DNA from: Bacteroidota bacterium
Lineage (GTDB): Bacteria > Bacteroidota > JABWAT01
Assembly: GCA_017303995.1 (NCBI GenBank)
Contig: JAFLBE010000036.1
Location: 1 to 43,936, forward strand
DNA length: 43,936 nucleotides
Direction: 5' to 3'
Shown: positions 17,863 to 27,540 of the stretch, one piece after another
How positions within the stretch are numbered: position 1 is the first letter of the stretch
Layout: each line of letters begins with the position of its first letter
Program-made: the position numbers and the translations under genes
The notes under the pieces: model-generated
What the model saw: only the letters and a program-made list of their open reading frames with translations
Told to the model about the DNA's origin: nothing
The model's database searches: none

Positions 17863-18813
17863 TTATTTAGTGAGTTTTGCGTTTCTTGCAGTTGACCACT
17901 TGTCCCATTCAAGAACAATAGGTGAGGCAACAAAAATGGAAGAAAAAGTACCGATTGCAATTCCAAGAATCATGGCAAAAGCAAATGGTTTCGTGCTTTC
18001 ACCACCAAAAATGTATAGGGTAACCATTACAATAAGGGTTGTGAATGAGGTCATGAAGGTACGGCTCAATGTTGAGTTTACCGATTTATTCATGACAACA
18101 TCAAGTGTATCACCTTTGAATATTTTTCTGTATTCACGAATCCGGTCAAATACAATCACGGTGTCATTCAAGGAATAACCCACAATGGTAAGAAAGGCAG
18201 CAATAATCGTTTGATCAACTTCCAGATTCAGACCAGGGAACAGGCCATAAACCAGACTGAACAATCCAAGAACTACCAAAACATCATGGAAGGTTGCAAA
18301 AATTGCAGCAACAGCAAATTTGAATTCAAACCTGATTGTAATGTAAATCAAAACAATGATCAGTGAACCTAAAATGGCATAAATTGCAGATGATTTCATA
18401 TCCTCTGCAATTTTGGGTCCCACGTCATCAATCCGGTCAATTTCCATTGGGTTATTGGTGATGATCTCACTTACCCCCGATTTGATTTTATCTTCAAGGG
18501 CAGTAACGTCACGCTGACCGTTGGCATCAGAAGCAACCAGGGTTTCTGTTCTGACGAGGATTTCATTATCTCCGCCAAAACGCTTGATTTCGCCGTTGAT
18601 TCCGGTGAAGTTCAAAGCCCGGCGAACTTCAGAAACTTCAACTGATTTTTCAAAACGAAGCTGAATTTCAGTTCCGCCTTTAAAATCAATTCCGTAATGA
18701 AGACCACGGGTCATGATGCTGATTAGCCCGATAACAAGAAGGACGCCAGTGACCATGTAACCGAATTTTCGGTTTCCAATGAAGTCATAGCTTGTATTTT
18801 TAAAAAATCTCAT
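17863..18813 (-). CDS. secF: Protein translocase subunit SecF
   Basis: This 316-aa inner-membrane protein forms, with SecD, the proton-driven accessory complex that pulls proteins through SecYEG on the periplasmic side. Seen are the first transmembrane helix (about residues 18-37), the conserved YGIDFKGGTEIQLRF motif of the periplasmic P4 domain, and five C-terminal helices. Among these are the SecF signatures FHDVLVVLGLFSL and VGYSLNDTVIVFDRIRE. The length is normal. It lies 25 nt downstream of secD and 12 nt upstream of the STAS gene, on one transcript. Confidence 0.97.
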   Translation of the reverse strand: MRFFKNTSYDFIGNRKFGYMVTGVLLVIGLISIMTRGLHYGIDFKGGTEIQLRFEKSVEVSEVRRALNFTGINGEIKRFGGDNEILVRTETLVASDANGQRDVTALEDKIKSGVSEIITNNPMEIDRIDDVGPKIAEDMKSSAIYAILGSLIIVLIYITIRFEFKFAVAAIFATFHDVLVVLGLFSLVYGLFPGLNLEVDQTIIAAFLTIVGYSLNDTVIVFDRIREYRKIFKGDTLDVVMNKSVNSTLSRTFMTSFTTLIVMVTLYIFGGESTKPFAFAMILGIAIGTFSSIFVASPIVLEWDKWSTARNAKLTK

Positions 18814-18838
18814 AATTCAGATTACTCCAGATTGAAAA

Positions 18839-20722
18839 TTAACCAATGCTGATTTTAGCATTCGGCCGTGAAATGATATAGTCAAAAACGAGACGGGTAA
18901 ATACAACTGCAGTGAAAACTGAAGTTACAATACCAATCATCAGTGTTAAAGCAAAACCCTGAATCGGACCAACACCAAATGCGTAAAGAACAACACCGGT
19001 AAAAAAGGTAGTGATGTTCGAGTCAAAAATAGCGGTCCAGGCACGGTCATAACCAGCATCCAAAGTTGCCTTCAAGGTTTTACCAGTCATCATTTCCTCT
19101 CTGATCCGCTCATAAATCAGAACGTTCGCATCAACCGCCATACCAATAGTCAACACCATACCTGCAATACCAGGAAGAGTTAATGTTCCCTTGAAGGCGG
19201 CAAGTACACCCAAAATAACAATCAGGTTGATAATCAGTGCAAGATTGGCAAGTACTCCGGCTAAACGGTAATAAACAATCATCACCAACGCGACAACGAA
19301 AAGTGCCCAAAGAGCAGAATTCAGACCTGAACTAATTGAATCGGCACCCAAAGAAGGTCCGACACTACGTTCCTGAACAATATTTACAGGTGCAGGAAGA
19401 GCTCCGGCCTTAAGTACGTTCTCAAGATCTTTTGCTTCTTCAATATTTTCAAGACCGTCAATAGAGCTGTTTCCACCGGTAATTTTTGTTTTAACACGAG
19501 GGGCAGAAAAAACCATATTATCGAGAACAATAGCAAGTTGCTTATCAACATTGGCACCAGTGAGAATAGCCCACTCTTTTGCACCTTCAGCATCCATTTT
19601 CATGGTAACTTCAGGCATGTTGAATGTCTGCCCAATGGTAGCCTTAGCATCAACGATGCTGCCACCTGTCATTGCAGCTTCTCTTTCGAGGGCATACAAC
19701 GCAAAGATTTTTACACCATTCTGATCACCGATTGGTTTTGCACTCCAGTGAAAGGCCAGATTGGTTGGGATGAATTTTGCATTATCTGGATCATTCAGAT
19801 ATTTAGAAATTGTTTCTCTGTCATATTCATTGGCAATACCAATTGCACCAGATCCGGTATTCCCGATCTGAAGTCTTGAAAGAATCGGGTTTTTTGCATT
19901 GCCCTGTTCGGTGGTGATTGCCTTTTCTTCAGTTGCTTTCGGACCAAGACCACTTGTATCTGCCGATTTTGTATCAGCCTGAGCTTTTGCAACTAAATTT
20001 TGGGTGGCAGTGTCAACTTTCGAAGAATCAAGTACGCCCAATCTTTCATCAAGTGATTTGAGTGTGTTGATTGCATCTTCAGGTTTAGCCAGCAATTTAA
20101 ATTCAAGAAGTGCGGTACTTCTCAACAGACGGCGAACCCGTTTCTCATCAGTTACTCCCGGAAGCTCAACAATGATACGGCCGGCACCCTGTTTGGTGAT
20201 TGAAGGTTCAGAAACCCCGTACTGATCAATCCGTGTTCTGATAATCTGAAGGGCACGGTTTACTGCATCATCCCGTTGGGTTTCCAGATAACTCAGAATG
20301 TCTGAATTTTCGTCTTTAATATTGCCATAATACCTGGAAAGTCTGATTCCTGCACTGTTTGCGACATTCACAAGCTCAATTACAGGATCCTGACCATTTA
20401 GATTGGTACTGGTAACAACAACCTGAAGCATGGAATCAATTTTTGAATCCTGAGCTTTGGCCAATTTCTCAAGTAACGTGATGAGGTCTACTTCAAGAAC
20501 CACATACATGCCACCCTGAAGGTCAAGACCCAGCTTTAACCGGTTGTCTTCAATTTTTTCAATTTCTTTTCTGTTTTCATCCACATACTTCATAGAGTCT
20601 TCAGACGACTTGGTCAGAAAACTTTTCTTCAGGTCATAATCCTCCCAGGTAGGGTAAAGGAAAACAATCGCCATTATTAAAACAGCGAGTACAGTAATAA
20701 TTTTAAATCCGTTTTGCTTCAT
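18839..20722 (-). CDS. secD: Protein translocase subunit SecD
   Basis: This 627-aa partner of SecF has an N-terminal transmembrane helix (about residues 7-25), the LGLDLQGG motif at 64-71, and the RTRIDQYGVSEPSI and IIVELPGV segments of the P1 head. A variable insert rich in Ala/Thr/Lys (about 230-275) follows. The C-terminal six-helix block contains AVDANVLIYERIREE and ends with the FTRLVFDY segment. The insert between the two halves of P1 is the only unusual part; such inserts are common in FCB SecD. The start has a strong Shine-Dalgarno (CGGAGG). A TTG-N20-TATCTTTA promoter lies 140-170 nt upstream, leaving a leader of about 130 nt. Confidence 0.97.
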   Translation of the reverse strand: MKQNGFKIITVLAVLIMAIVFLYPTWEDYDLKKSFLTKSSEDSMKYVDENRKEIEKIEDNRLKLGLDLQGGMYVVLEVDLITLLEKLAKAQDSKIDSMLQVVVTSTNLNGQDPVIELVNVANSAGIRLSRYYGNIKDENSDILSYLETQRDDAVNRALQIIRTRIDQYGVSEPSITKQGAGRIIVELPGVTDEKRVRRLLRSTALLEFKLLAKPEDAINTLKSLDERLGVLDSSKVDTATQNLVAKAQADTKSADTSGLGPKATEEKAITTEQGNAKNPILSRLQIGNTGSGAIGIANEYDRETISKYLNDPDNAKFIPTNLAFHWSAKPIGDQNGVKIFALYALEREAAMTGGSIVDAKATIGQTFNMPEVTMKMDAEGAKEWAILTGANVDKQLAIVLDNMVFSAPRVKTKITGGNSSIDGLENIEEAKDLENVLKAGALPAPVNIVQERSVGPSLGADSISSGLNSALWALFVVALVMIVYYRLAGVLANLALIINLIVILGVLAAFKGTLTLPGIAGMVLTIGMAVDANVLIYERIREEMMTGKTLKATLDAGYDRAWTAIFDSNITTFFTGVVLYAFGVGPIQGFALTLMIGIVTSVFTAVVFTRLVFDYIISRPNAKISIG

Positions 20723-20783
20723 TTGATCTTAATTCCTCCGGGGAATTGCCGATTTCCATTATAATAAACCAGAGACCTGTTTA

Positions 20784-20804
20784 GTAAAAGTACCAGACTT
20801 TTAC
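20784..20804 (-). promoter_or_regulatory. Leader hairpin upstream of secD
   Basis: A perfect inverted repeat GTAAAAGT - ACCAG - ACTTTTAC (8-bp arms, 5-nt loop) lies between the predicted transcription start (about 20854) and the secD start codon (20722). It could be an RNA hairpin in the 5' leader or a DNA operator. It lacks a following T-tract, so termination is unlikely. Confidence 0.5.
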
Positions 20805-20860
20805 CCCCTGCTCCGGACTGATTTTGTTGTTATTTTGTTTTTTAGGTCAAAACAAGACCG

Positions 20861-20891
20861 TAAAGATATTTTTATGGCTCTCTAAAGTCAA
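20861..20891 (-). promoter_or_regulatory. Promoter of secD-secF-STAS (TTG-N20-TATCTTTA)
   Basis: On the minus strand TTG (20889-20891) is followed after exactly 20 nt by TATCTTTA (20861-20868), one mismatch from TAnnTTTG. Spacing is identical to the tRNA-Arg and pyk promoters. It implies a leader of about 130 nt. Confidence 0.7.
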
Positions 20892-21029
20892 TTTTGGTTT
20901 GATCTTTCTTACATCCGATTACAAGATCATGACCTTTAAACTTCAAAAGAAAAATCAAATCCGTTTTAAACGATGACTTTTTAAATTAAATTTATACCTT
21001 CGTTTTAACGCAATCTATTGGAAAACGTG

Positions 21030-24000
21030 ATGTCAAACTGGCCAACCCTCCTTCTTACCGCCCTTTTTCTGCTTTCTTTTCCAGACTCTTGTCTTCATGC
21101 TTCCGGGTTCAAATCCAGAATTTATGGAAAAGAATCAGTCGATATCCCCACCAACCTTACCAAATCCATCATTCAGGACAAAAATGGGTTCATTTGGATC
21201 GGATCGGATAACGGACTTATTTTATTCACAGGAAACCAGTTTCAGACAATTAATGAAGACCTTCCAAGTACTTATGTAAAAAAATTGGTTCAGCCAGAGG
21301 GTCACGAATTCCCGTTTGTTATCACCGACAAAGGTATTGTAAAAATTACAAGCAGCATTCCTGCAAAAACTGAAATTTTCCTTGCCGGTTCCTCAAAAAT
21401 TTCAGACACCACCGTTTTTTACCCCAAGTCTTTATTTTTTGATAAGAACGGCGCATGCTGGATCAGTGAACCGGGATCCATTGTCCGATATGCAAACGGA
21501 AAAATTAAACGGTATTTGTTTGAGGAAAAATTCAGGGCCGATCACTTTTTTAGGTCTTTTCTTTTTCAGGAAACGGCTGACGGAAAACTGATTGCAACCT
21601 GTCAGCCCGGATTTTTATTTCTTTACCAGCCTGATACTGACCAATTTGTACAGGTTGACTTACAAGGTGAAGGTATTGACTTCAGTTTTGATGCATTTCT
21701 AAAAGATTCCCGCGGCAGAATCTGGCTTGGTACCCAGGTTGGACTTTTCGAACTGAAACTAAGTCAGTCTGGTACTTCCGGGAGGGTCATCCGGAAAAAT
21801 TCAATTCCTGACATCTCGGTAATTATGGAATCAGGTGACGATCTTTTTATCGGAACCTGGCTTACCGGACTTTACCGGGCGTCCTTTTCAGACCCGGTTA
21901 ATCCGGTTCCAATTCCAGATTTACAGTTTAAGGTTATCAATGATGTATTTCTGGCAAAGGACGGAACGATCTGGATCACTTCAGATGAAGGATTTGGCTT
22001 TATCAACCTTCCCGCTTTTGAATCTTTCCTGCTTCCAGCAGCAAAATTATTTGTTCAGCTCGTCACTCCTCTTGAAGATGGATCAGCCTTAACAAGTGAA
22101 GGATTTTTCGTTTTTCACGTCACACCGGCAACCCAAACCAAACCCTTTCAAATCAAGAAAATTTACGAACAGTCCCAAAGCCTCATCATGGGGCTCACTG
22201 GTACTGTTGACCATTTCTTTGTGAGTTATAAAGATGGGTTCCTTGAGGAAATCGTAAATGGAAAGAAAATCAAAACCTACCAATTCCCTCTGGTTTTTGA
22301 AAATAACAGAATCATCCGTTCAATTTCTATGGCGAAAGATAAAACTGTTTATTTCCAGGTAACCGAATTTAAAGGAATCGGGAAAATCTCTTCAGAAGGA
22401 ATCATCACGGCAATTGGTCCCGATCCGGTAATCCGAACCGACGTCAGGTGTATTTACCTGGATGACGAAAACCAGATCATCTACATGGGAAGTACAGGCT
22501 CGAATTCACTTTTATATAGTTATTCTATTCAAACCGGGAAGTTCAAAAACCTTGCTGAACAAAACAATCTTCAATTTCCCGAAAACATTCAGGTCAATGA
22601 TTTAAAAATGGATGGTGCAGGAAAGTTATGGATTGGAACCAACCAGGGTATTCTTTGTTTCAAAAACGGACTCATTTTCCGCCCGGAAGGTTTTCTTTCT
22701 GAACGGGTCAATATCAATGCACTTGCCATTGCCGGACCGGATAAAATATGGTCAGGGCAGGAGCAGGGGCTGGTTTATTATGATCACGAAGAAGCCGTTC
22801 GTTTTGATGCCTCAAACGGGTTCAACAATGTTACCATAACCGGCCGTGCGCTTGCAATCGGGAAAGATGGAAGGGTTTGGGCAGGAACCGCTGCCGGCGT
22901 AACCTACCTGCGTGATCCAGGTTCATTTTTAATTTCAAAAAGTTTGACCCCTTCTATCATCAGGTTTGCTGTTTCAGGAAAGAATCTTTCCGGCGACGAT
23001 TTTTTAAACGGAATTCAAATCCCGTTTAACTCTGGCTTCGAAGCTACAGTATCCTGCCTGATGTTCCCGACAGAAAACATCAGATATCAGTTTAAACTTG
23101 CCGGCCGTGATTCAGTCTGGTCTGCCCAAACCTCCAATCCAACTATTTTTATTTCCGGACTAAAATCGGGAAACTATACACTCCAAGTCATTGCCAGGCA
23201 AAATGGAAACCTGAAAAGTGATCCGCTTGAAATAAAGCTTATTGTTCTGCCGGCCTGGTTTGAAACCTGGTGGGCTTACCTGCTATTTATTTCGGGTCTT
23301 GCTGCACTTGGATTTCTTTTCTTTAAAGTTAGACGGAATATTCAAAAGCGAAAGGCTGCTGAATCCAATCTGATCAGATCAGAAAAACAAAACCGGGATC
23401 TGGTTAACGCTTTTCCTGACTTCTGGACCCGCATCAACCGGAATCTTGAAATTACATCCCACCATCACGGAACACTCATTCTTCCCTTTATTCAGGATCC
23501 ACAAAACCTGACAGGTAAACCTATTTCTGATATTTTCCCCGTTTCAGTTGCAAAATTGATTCTGCCGGCACTTGAAAAAACCTGGTCATCCGGTCAAAGT
23601 GAACTGATCATTTTTTCCTGGGAACATCTGGAATTTAATTTTGATTTCGAAGCTCGTATTCTGCTTCCGGGAGGAAATGAAATTCTGATTCTGATCAGGG
23701 ATATTTCCCAACAAAAACAACTTGAACGTGAACTGATTACGGCAAGAGAAGCGGCTCTTGAGGTTTCACGATTAAAATCTGACTTTCTGGCAACCATGAG
23801 CCATGAAATCAGAACACCCATGAACGGGGTTATCGGAATGACCAGTTTATTGCTGCATACCCCGTTAACACCAGAACAAACTGAATATGTGCAATCACTT
23901 AAATTCAGCGGGGAGCAATTACTTCACCTGATTAATGATATTCTTGATTTCTCGAAAATTGAGTCTGGACGGATGGAAATTGAGCAAAAACCATTTTCGT

Positions 24001-25196
24001 TGGTTTCAAGTATAGAAAAAGTTGTTAATCTTTTTATACCTAAAGCTTCAGTAAAAGGGCTCAGAATTTTTGTTGTCTATGATCCGGAAGTTCCGGAATA
24101 TATAAATGGTGACGAAAACAAGGTCAGACAGATTCTCGCAAACCTCGTTGATAATGCAATTAAATTTACAAGCGAAGGCGTGATTCTGGTAACTGTTAAA
24201 AATGGGATTGATTCTGCAAATACTCAGATTCTTTATATTACTGTCAGAGACACCGGAATTGGAATTCCGGAATCCAAGCAACACAAATTATTTGAATCGT
24301 TTTCCCAAATTGATGCTTCAGTAACCCGGAAATATGGCGGCACTGGCCTTGGGTTGGCCATCTGCAAAAAACTCGCAATTCTGATGGGTGGTGATCTACA
24401 GGTACAGTCAAAGGAACATAATGGCAGCCGGTTTTCCCTTTCTTTGATTACGCCAAAGCTGGATTATATCAGACGGGTTAAGTCATTGGGACTTATCAAT
24501 CAGAACTTGGAAATTTCGATTAAAGAACCAAACCGGAAGCACCTTTTTATTCTCAAAAAAATGCTTCTCAATTTTGGATTTCTTAACGTCAGGTCTGATC
24601 AGGATTTGGAAAGTAACAAGGGGCTTTTCATCGACCGTGCAAATTCCAATGATAACCCGGGATACCGAATAAAAATCAACGGGCAAGACGCAAACTTTTA
24701 TGGTATGATCGGGTGGACTCAGATTGAAACGATTCTCGCCACCATGAATGGCGGAAGTAAGGAATCATCAACACTGTTACCAGAACAGAAATCTGAAATA
24801 CAAACAGGTGATGGAGTCCCACTTAAAATTCTTGTTGCCGAAGATAATCAGGTCAACCAGGTTCTGATCAAACGAGTTTTGAGCAAATTGGGATATACCT
24901 GCTTTCTGGCAATTAATGGCGAAGATGCCCTGACACAGGCTAAAATACTGAATCCCGATTTTATTTTTATGGATGTTCAAATGCCTGTCATGGACGGACT
25001 TGAATCAACCCGTGAAATCAGAGCGTTTTTTAAAGGAATGAAGCCGGTCATTATCGCCCTTACGGCAAATGCCATGGAAAAAGACCGTGAAATTTGCCTC
25101 GAAGCCGGAATGAATGATTATCTGGCGAAACCGATTGTAATCGGTGATGTTGATAAAATGATCACGAAATGGGCAGCCGTGCTTCCATCCTTATAA
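21030..25196 (+). CDS. Hybrid sensor kinase: propeller, Y_Y_Y, PAS, HisKA, ATPase, receiver
   Basis: This 1388-aa one-protein phosphorelay resembles the hybrid two-component systems of Bacteroidota. Order: signal peptide (1-25); periplasmic propeller repeats of the W-[IV]-G-[ST]-x-x-G-[LI] type to about 630 (for example IWIGSDNGL, IWLGTQVGL, LWIGTNQGI, VWAGTAAGV); Y_Y_Y-like domain (about 631-745); one transmembrane helix (about 746-765); PAS-like region (about 787-897); HisKA with H925 in SHEIRTPMNG; HATPase with NAIKFT, DTGIGIP and GGTGLGLAI; a region of about 105 residues without recognisable motif (about 1145-1250); and a C-terminal receiver with phospho-acceptor D1315. There is no AraC output domain, so the final target is another protein. 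The ATG at 21030 is preferred over GTG 21027 and TTG 21018. Ligand unknown; in related systems it is often a glycan or environmental solute. Confidence 0.92.
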   Translation: MSNWPTLLLTALFLLSFPDSCLHASGFKSRIYGKESVDIPTNLTKSIIQDKNGFIWIGSDNGLILFTGNQFQTINEDLPSTYVKKLVQPEGHEFPFVITDKGIVKITSSIPAKTEIFLAGSSKISDTTVFYPKSLFFDKNGACWISEPGSIVRYANGKIKRYLFEEKFRADHFFRSFLFQETADGKLIATCQPGFLFLYQPDTDQFVQVDLQGEGIDFSFDAFLKDSRGRIWLGTQVGLFELKLSQSGTSGRVIRKNSIPDISVIMESGDDLFIGTWLTGLYRASFSDPVNPVPIPDLQFKVINDVFLAKDGTIWITSDEGFGFINLPAFESFLLPAAKLFVQLVTPLEDGSALTSEGFFVFHVTPATQTKPFQIKKIYEQSQSLIMGLTGTVDHFFVSYKDGFLEEIVNGKKIKTYQFPLVFENNRIIRSISMAKDKTVYFQVTEFKGIGKISSEGIITAIGPDPVIRTDVRCIYLDDENQIIYMGSTGSNSLLYSYSIQTGKFKNLAEQNNLQFPENIQVNDLKMDGAGKLWIGTNQGILCFKNGLIFRPEGFLSERVNINALAIAGPDKIWSGQEQGLVYYDHEEAVRFDASNGFNNVTITGRALAIGKDGRVWAGTAAGVTYLRDPGSFLISKSLTPSIIRFAVSGKNLSGDDFLNGIQIPFNSGFEATVSCLMFPTENIRYQFKLAGRDSVWSAQTSNPTIFISGLKSGNYTLQVIARQNGNLKSDPLEIKLIVLPAWFETWWAYLLFISGLAALGFLFFKVRRNIQKRKAAESNLIRSEKQNRDLVNAFPDFWTRINRNLEITSHHHGTLILPFIQDPQNLTGKPISDIFPVSVAKLILPALEKTWSSGQSELIIFSWEHLEFNFDFEARILLPGGNEILILIRDISQQKQLERELITAREAALEVSRLKSDFLATMSHEIRTPMNGVIGMTSLLLHTPLTPEQTEYVQSLKFSGEQLLHLINDILDFSKIESGRMEIEQKPFSLVSSIEKVVNLFIPKASVKGLRIFVVYDPEVPEYINGDENKVRQILANLVDNAIKFTSEGVILVTVKNGIDSANTQILYITVRDTGIGIPESKQHKLFESFSQIDASVTRKYGGTGLGLAICKKLAILMGGDLQVQSKEHNGSRFSLSLITPKLDYIRRVKSLGLINQNLEISIKEPNRKHLFILKKMLLNFGFLNVRSDQDLESNKGLFIDRANSNDNPGYRIKINGQDANFYGMIGWTQIETILATMNGGSKESSTLLPEQKSEIQTGDGVPLKILVAEDNQVNQVLIKRVLSKLGYTCFLAINGEDALTQAKILNPDFIFMDVQMPVMDGLESTREIRAFFKGMKPVIIALTANAMEKDREICLEAGMNDYLAKPIVIGDVDKMITKWAAVLPSL

Positions 25197-25266
25197 ACGA
25201 ACCAGAAACATTTTTATTCTGTTCAGGAAACAAGAAAATTTCACATACTATCAATCCGGATTATTT

Positions 25267-25542
25267 ATGGCAGAAACACCCAAACTGGACCCCCGCCTCG
25301 AAAAAGAATTTCTTGATCTCGTAAAGGCCCGTTACGGCGGCAATGTTGAACTGGCAATCAATAAAGCAATCGAATATTTTATCATGTTTGAAAGAAATAC
25401 TGATGAAGCACAAAGACTGATTGCCAAAATTTCTGACATCAGAACCAAAATTAAAGATTTGAGGGAAGTTAACCAGGAAACCACCAAGGTAATCAAAGAA
25501 ATGAATGACCTGAAAAAGCCCGGTCAGCATGGAAACACATAA
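25267..25542 (+). CDS. Small coiled-coil protein of unknown function
   Basis: This 91-aa soluble protein is rich in charged residues and predicted all-helical. The first third (FLDLVKARYGGNVELAINKA) resembles helices of small ribbon-helix-helix or HEPN-like proteins but is too weak to assign. Residues about 45-85 form heptad-like helices (KISDIRTKIKDLREV...). It has no signal peptide or membrane segment. It overlaps the following phosphoesterase gene by 14 nt, so the two are co-translated, and it may be a regulator or partner of that enzyme. I do not recognise the family. Confidence 0.65.
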   Translation: MAETPKLDPRLEKEFLDLVKARYGGNVELAINKAIEYFIMFERNTDEAQRLIAKISDIRTKIKDLREVNQETTKVIKEMNDLKKPGQHGNT

Positions 25543-26029
25543 AACAATCGGGATTTTAAGTGATACACATCTCCATTCGAGACGAAAATCACTTCCCTCT
25601 CAGGTTTTTACAGCTTTTTCAGATTGTGATCTTATTTTTCATGCAGGTGATATTCTGGATATGGATGTTATTAAAACACTCGGTGAAATTGCGCCAACCT
25701 TTGCAGTCGCCGGAAATAATGATCCACCTGAACTCTTGCATGAATTGGGCGACATTCAATATTGCTCAGTGAACAACTTTAGAGTTACACTTTGTCATGG
25801 CCACCAGGGAAAAGGAACTGCTGTCCAAAACATTTTTGCCCTATCGAAAAGGGTAAAAGCAGACTTGTTTATTTTCGGACATTCCCATAAACCCATGATT
25901 CACCAGCAAAACGGAATCTGGTTTATCAATCCCGGATCTCCGACTCTAAAAAGAATGGAGCCATTTTTTTCAGTAGTCAAACTGCATTTGATTTCTGGCG
26001 AAATTCAACCGGAACTGATCAGATGGTGA
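25529..26029 (+). CDS. YfcE/MJ0936-family metallophosphodiesterase
   Basis: This 166-aa cytosolic calcineurin-like phosphoesterase contains only the minimal catalytic domain. Metal ligands appear in order: D-x-H in GILSDTHLH, GD in FHAGDILD, N in AVAGNNDPP, H in TLCHGHQG and the final GHSH motif (FGHSHKP), followed by NPGSPTLKR as usual for the YfcE family. Homologues hydrolyse model phosphodiesters and some 2',3'-cyclic nucleotides; the physiological substrate is not established. The start overlaps the small coiled-coil gene by 14 nt. Its stop is 1 nt before the arm of the bidirectional terminator shared with pyk. Confidence 0.9.
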   Translation: METHKTIGILSDTHLHSRRKSLPSQVFTAFSDCDLIFHAGDILDMDVIKTLGEIAPTFAVAGNNDPPELLHELGDIQYCSVNNFRVTLCHGHQGKGTAVQNIFALSKRVKADLFIFGHSHKPMIHQQNGIWFINPGSPTLKRMEPFFSVVKLHLISGEIQPELIRW

Positions 26030-26030
26030 T

Positions 26031-26070
26031 CTAAACAAAAAACCCGGCTTGAACCGGGTTTTTTGTTTAG
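26031..26070. terminator. Bidirectional intrinsic terminator, phosphoesterase / pyk
   Basis: A perfect 17-bp inverted repeat (CTAAACAAAAAACCCGG and its complement) surrounds a 6-nt loop CTTGAA. A- and T-tracts on both sides make it function in both directions. The right arm contains the pyk stop codon (26067-26069). Confidence 0.95.
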
Positions 26071-27500
26071 ATTTCTTCGATCCGCATCATGTTGGTACTT
26101 CGCCGTTTGGTAAACGGAAGTCCGGCCGTGATGATAATCCGGTTGCCCTGACGGACAATTTCTTCTTTGATCAGTGATTGTTTCATTTCTTCTACCGCAT
26201 CATCAACATTATCCTTGAAACCAGGAATCAGATAACCCTGAACGCCCCACACGAGGCAAAGTCTGAGTAACGAAATTCTTCTTGCTGTAACGGCAATGAT
26301 GGGCTTTTTAGGGCGGAATTTGGAAATCATGACCGCTGTTGAACCTGACTGTGTCATACAAACGATTGCAGAAGCATTGACCATATTGGCAGCATTACAA
26401 GCTGCATAACCAATGGCAAGCGGAGCTGAATACACAATATTCTTAGGTTTTAAATCTTGTTCAGTATTCGTAAGTGCATAATTTTCAATGATGGTAATGA
26501 TCTTTGCCATGGTTTGAACGGCTTCAATCGGGAAGGCTCCTGCAGCAGTTTCAGCTGAAAGCATCACGGCATCTGTACCATCTAGAATAGCATTGGCTAC
26601 ATCAGAAGCTTCAGCACGGGTTGGTCGTGGATTGTGAATCATAGATTCAAGCATCTGAGTTGCAGTAATAACCGGCACGCCCTTCTGATTACACATTTTG
26701 ATAATTTTTTTCTGGGTTGGCGGAACGTCTTCGGTGTTTAATTCAACGCCGAGATCGCCACGGGCAACCATAATGGCATCAGCAACATCGGTGATGGCAT
26801 CAAGACTGTGAACTGCCTGTGGTTTTTCAATTTTTGCAACAATCGGGGTGTCATAACCGGCATTGGTAATAATTCGTTTCAACTGAAGCACATCATCAGC
26901 ACGTTGAACAAAAGAAAGGGCGATGTAATCAACTTCATTCTTCAGACCGAACTCAACATCAGCAATATCTTTTTCCGAAAGGGCAGGAACCGACATCAGA
27001 ACATCTGGAAGGTTAATTCCTTTTCTGTCCTTGAGAACGCCACCAAAAACAACTTCGGTGATCACATCAGTATCGGTAACTTCCAAAACTTTTAGCTTCA
27101 GAATTCCGTCATCGAGAAGAACAATGTCTCCCTCTTTAACATCTTTGACAATGCTTTTATAGGAAGTTGAAACCCGTTCTTCATTTCCGACACATTCGTC
27201 AACAGTAATATTAAATTTTGCACCGTTGTTCAGCGTTACTTTTCCATATTGAAAAGTACCCACACGAATCTTAGGACCCTGTAAATCCTGCAGAATCGCA
27301 ATTGGCTTATCAATATCCTCAGAAACTTTTCTGATGATTTTAATACGTTCGAGATGGTCTTCGTAACTGCCGTGAGAAAAGTTCAGACGGGCAACATCCA
27401 TTCCGGCTAAAGCCAGATCACGGATCGTTTCGTAAGAGTTGGAAGAAGGACCCAATGTACATACAATTTTGGCCCGGCGAGAATTGAGATTGATACTCAA
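26067..27500 (-). CDS. pyk: Pyruvate kinase
   Basis: This enzyme converts phosphoenolpyruvate and ADP to pyruvate and ATP, the last step of glycolysis; it is cytosolic. The 477-aa protein shows RRAKIVCTLGPSS at the N-terminus, the substrate-binding RLNFSHG, the VAKIEKP and MVARGDLGVE catalytic segments, and the signature TATQMLESMI. A regulatory C-terminal domain (about 355-477) follows. The length is that of a standard bacterial type without an extra PEP-utiliser-like domain. A TTG-N20-TACTTTTG promoter lies 40-70 nt upstream and a terminator overlaps its stop, so it is monocistronic. Confidence 0.97.
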   Translation of the reverse strand: MSINLNSRRAKIVCTLGPSSNSYETIRDLALAGMDVARLNFSHGSYEDHLERIKIIRKVSEDIDKPIAILQDLQGPKIRVGTFQYGKVTLNNGAKFNITVDECVGNEERVSTSYKSIVKDVKEGDIVLLDDGILKLKVLEVTDTDVITEVVFGGVLKDRKGINLPDVLMSVPALSEKDIADVEFGLKNEVDYIALSFVQRADDVLQLKRIITNAGYDTPIVAKIEKPQAVHSLDAITDVADAIMVARGDLGVELNTEDVPPTQKKIIKMCNQKGVPVITATQMLESMIHNPRPTRAEASDVANAILDGTDAVMLSAETAAGAFPIEAVQTMAKIITIIENYALTNTEQDLKPKNIVYSAPLAIGYAACNAANMVNASAIVCMTQSGSTAVMISKFRPKKPIIAVTARRISLLRLCLVWGVQGYLIPGFKDNVDDAVEEMKQSLIKEEIVRQGNRIIITAGLPFTKRRSTNMMRIEEI

Positions 27501-27540
27501 GAGAATATCCCTTTACATTAGAGAATCATTAAGCGTGATG

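Larger units (their letters stand above)
20723..21029. other. Divergent intergenic region secD / hybrid kinase
   Basis: This 307-nt region between divergent genes holds the secD promoter and leader hairpin (listed separately). On the plus side there is a weak TACCTTCG box at 20995-21002, about 28 nt before the hybrid kinase ATG. No additional gene is seen. Confidence 0.6.
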
